From UBA1081 sp045639185 (lineage in GTDB: Bacteria > Bacillota > Clostridia > Oscillospirales > Acutalibacteraceae): DNA of 22,337 nucleotides. Numbering within the stretch: position 1 is the stretch's first letter; each line of letters starts with the position of its first letter. The position numbers and the translations under genes were made by a program. The stretch is taken from NCBI GenBank assembly GCA_045639185.1, contig JAZUCO010000174.1, forward strand, positions 1-22,337. Direction: 5' to 3'. A model generated the notes under the pieces. That model did not search any database. It had not been told where the DNA came from and saw nothing but the letters and a program-made list of their open reading frames with translations. Shown one piece after another: positions 21,379-22,337 of this stretch.

Positions 21379-22337
21379 ATGTTTACAGATTTCAGAGTAT
21401 TTGAAACTGAACTTGCAGGCAGACCTCTTAAGGTTGAAGTAGGCAAGATGGCACAGCTCGCAGCAGGCTCATGTCTCGTTCGTTACGGCGAAACAGAAGT
21501 TCTCTGCTCAGTTACAATGGCAGACAAGCCCCGTGAGGGCGTAGACTTCTTCCCCATGTCAGTTGACTTCGAAGAGAAGCTCTACTCAGTAGGTAAAATC
21601 CCCGGTTCATTCCAGAGAAGAGAAGGCAAGGCAAGCGAAAAGGCAACTCTTGCATCTCGTGTTATCGACAGACCTATCCGTCCTCTTTTCCCCAAGGACA
21701 TGAGAAACGATGTAGGTATCGTTGCAACTGTTATGTCAGTTGACCCTGATTGCTCACCCGAAATCACTGCTATGATCGGTGTTTCAATCGCTCTTTCAAT
21801 TTCACAGATTCCTTGGGATGGCCCCGTATCAAGCGTTTCACTCGGTCTTGTTGATGGTGAATTTGTTATCAACCCCACAGTTGAACAGAGAGAAAAGACA
21901 CAGATGACTGTTACTGTTGCTTCAACAGCAGACCTTGTTGCTATGATTGAAGCAGGCGCAAACGAAATTTCAGACGAAGTTATGTTTGACGGTATTATGT
22001 ATGCTCACTCAGTAAACCAGCAGGTTGTTGAGTTCATCAAGGGCATTCAGGCAGAAGTAGGTAAGCCCAAGGTTGACTTCCCCTCAAACGATCCCTCAGA
22101 AGAACTCTTCGAAGCTATCAAGGCATTTGCTATTGACGATGTTAAGTTCGCACTTGACACAGACGATAAGAGAATCCGCGATGAGAGACTTCTTCCCATC
22201 TACGAAAAGCTTCACGCTGAATTCGATGAAAAGTATGCTGAAGAGGCAGACAAGATCGATGACTGTATGTACAAGCTTCAGAAGTACATCGTTCGTCGTT
22301 GGCTCCTTGATGAGAACAAGCGTGTAGACGGCAGAGG
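21379..22337 (+). CDS. pnp: Polyribonucleotide nucleotidyltransferase (PNPase), N-terminal 319 residues (3' end outside window)
   Basis: PNPase degrades RNA 3' to 5' by phosphorolysis and is part of the RNA-degrading machinery. Present here: the first RNase PH domain (GRPLKVEVGKMAQLAAGSCLVRYGETEVLCSV, FFPMSVDFEEKLYSVGKIPGSFQRREGK, RVIDRPIRPLFP, all signatures of PNPase) and the helical linker; the frame stays open to the end at VDGR, the start of the second PH domain. The KH and S1 domains lie beyond. ATG at 21379 with AAAGGAGA (21363-21370) 8 bases upstream. Lys codons are almost all AAG, a sign of high expression. The leader holds the inverted repeat at 21278-21328. Confidence 0.97.
   Translation, partial: MFTDFRVFETELAGRPLKVEVGKMAQLAAGSCLVRYGETEVLCSVTMADKPREGVDFFPMSVDFEEKLYSVGKIPGSFQRREGKASEKATLASRVIDRPIRPLFPKDMRNDVGIVATVMSVDPDCSPEITAMIGVSIALSISQIPWDGPVSSVSLGLVDGEFVINPTVEQREKTQMTVTVASTADLVAMIEAGANEISDEVMFDGIMYAHSVNQQVVEFIKGIQAEVGKPKVDFPSNDPSEELFEAIKAFAIDDVKFALDTDDKRIRDERLLPIYEKLHAEFDEKYAEEADKIDDCMYKLQKYIVRRWLLDENKRVDGR

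Overview
The window looks like chromosomal sequence from an AT-rich, low-GC Gram-positive spore-former in class Clostridia; a Ruminococcaceae/Oscillospiraceae-type gut bacterium is my inference, not proven. The reasons are strong AGGAGG-type ribosome sites, TTGACA/TATAAT promoters, several TTG starts, sporulation genes (dpaA, dpaB, yabP, yabQ) and Firmicutes-specific gene order. Two genes are cut by the window edges: ileS on the left and pnp on the right. No tRNA, rRNA, CRISPR array, transposase or phage gene was seen, and no stretch over 300 bases lacks a gene.

Layout. (1) 1-640: the 3' end of isoleucyl-tRNA synthetase and a bidirectional terminator. (2) 658-2065, minus strand: dpaA-dpaB, the dipicolinate synthase pair of the sporulating mother cell, behind a SigK-like promoter. 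(3) 2217-12973, plus strand: a long, tightly packed run, probably one operon or a few overlapping transcripts: recJ, a bifunctional (p)ppGpp synthetase/hydrolase, a PspC-domain protein with an Asn-rich tail, dtd, a metallo-beta-lactamase-fold hydrolase, hemZ, a BNR/sialidase-like protein, a SpoVB/YabM-type flippase and mazG. Three junctions are 4-base ATGA overlaps. (4) 13030-20134: hup and rqcP (yabO), then four extra genes (a degenerate DUF4886/SGNH-like protein, an HtrA-like protease, a GH43 enzyme on the opposite strand, a ClC antiporter), then yabP, yabQ, divIC and a YabR-type S1 protein. (5) 20178-22337: a YgjV-family membrane protein, rpsO and the start of pnp.

How it fits together. 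From 10426 to 20134 the order flippase-mazG-(hup)-rqcP-//-yabP-yabQ-divIC-S1 matches the Bacillus subtilis yabM-N-O-P-Q-divIC-yabR cluster, here split between rqcP and yabP by about 4.8 kb carrying its own promoters and terminators. The cluster links translation quality control (RqcP), nucleotide-pool cleaning (MazG), spore cortex and envelope functions (YabM, YabP, YabQ) and division (DivIC). The recJ-rsh-dtd-MBL-hemZ block is another familiar Firmicutes neighbourhood (replication repair, stringent response, D-Tyr-tRNA clearing, haem), here without apt between recJ and rsh.

The regulatory DNA is unusually readable. There are near-consensus SigA promoters before recJ, rqcP, GH43, ClC, divIC and rpsO, and six intrinsic terminators. 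There is also a structured leader before rpsO and a long perfect inverted repeat between rpsO and pnp. I found no clearly new multi-gene system. The items most worth a second look are the split yab cluster, the apparently inactivated DUF4886-like protein, the rpsO leader and the rpsO-pnp hairpin.
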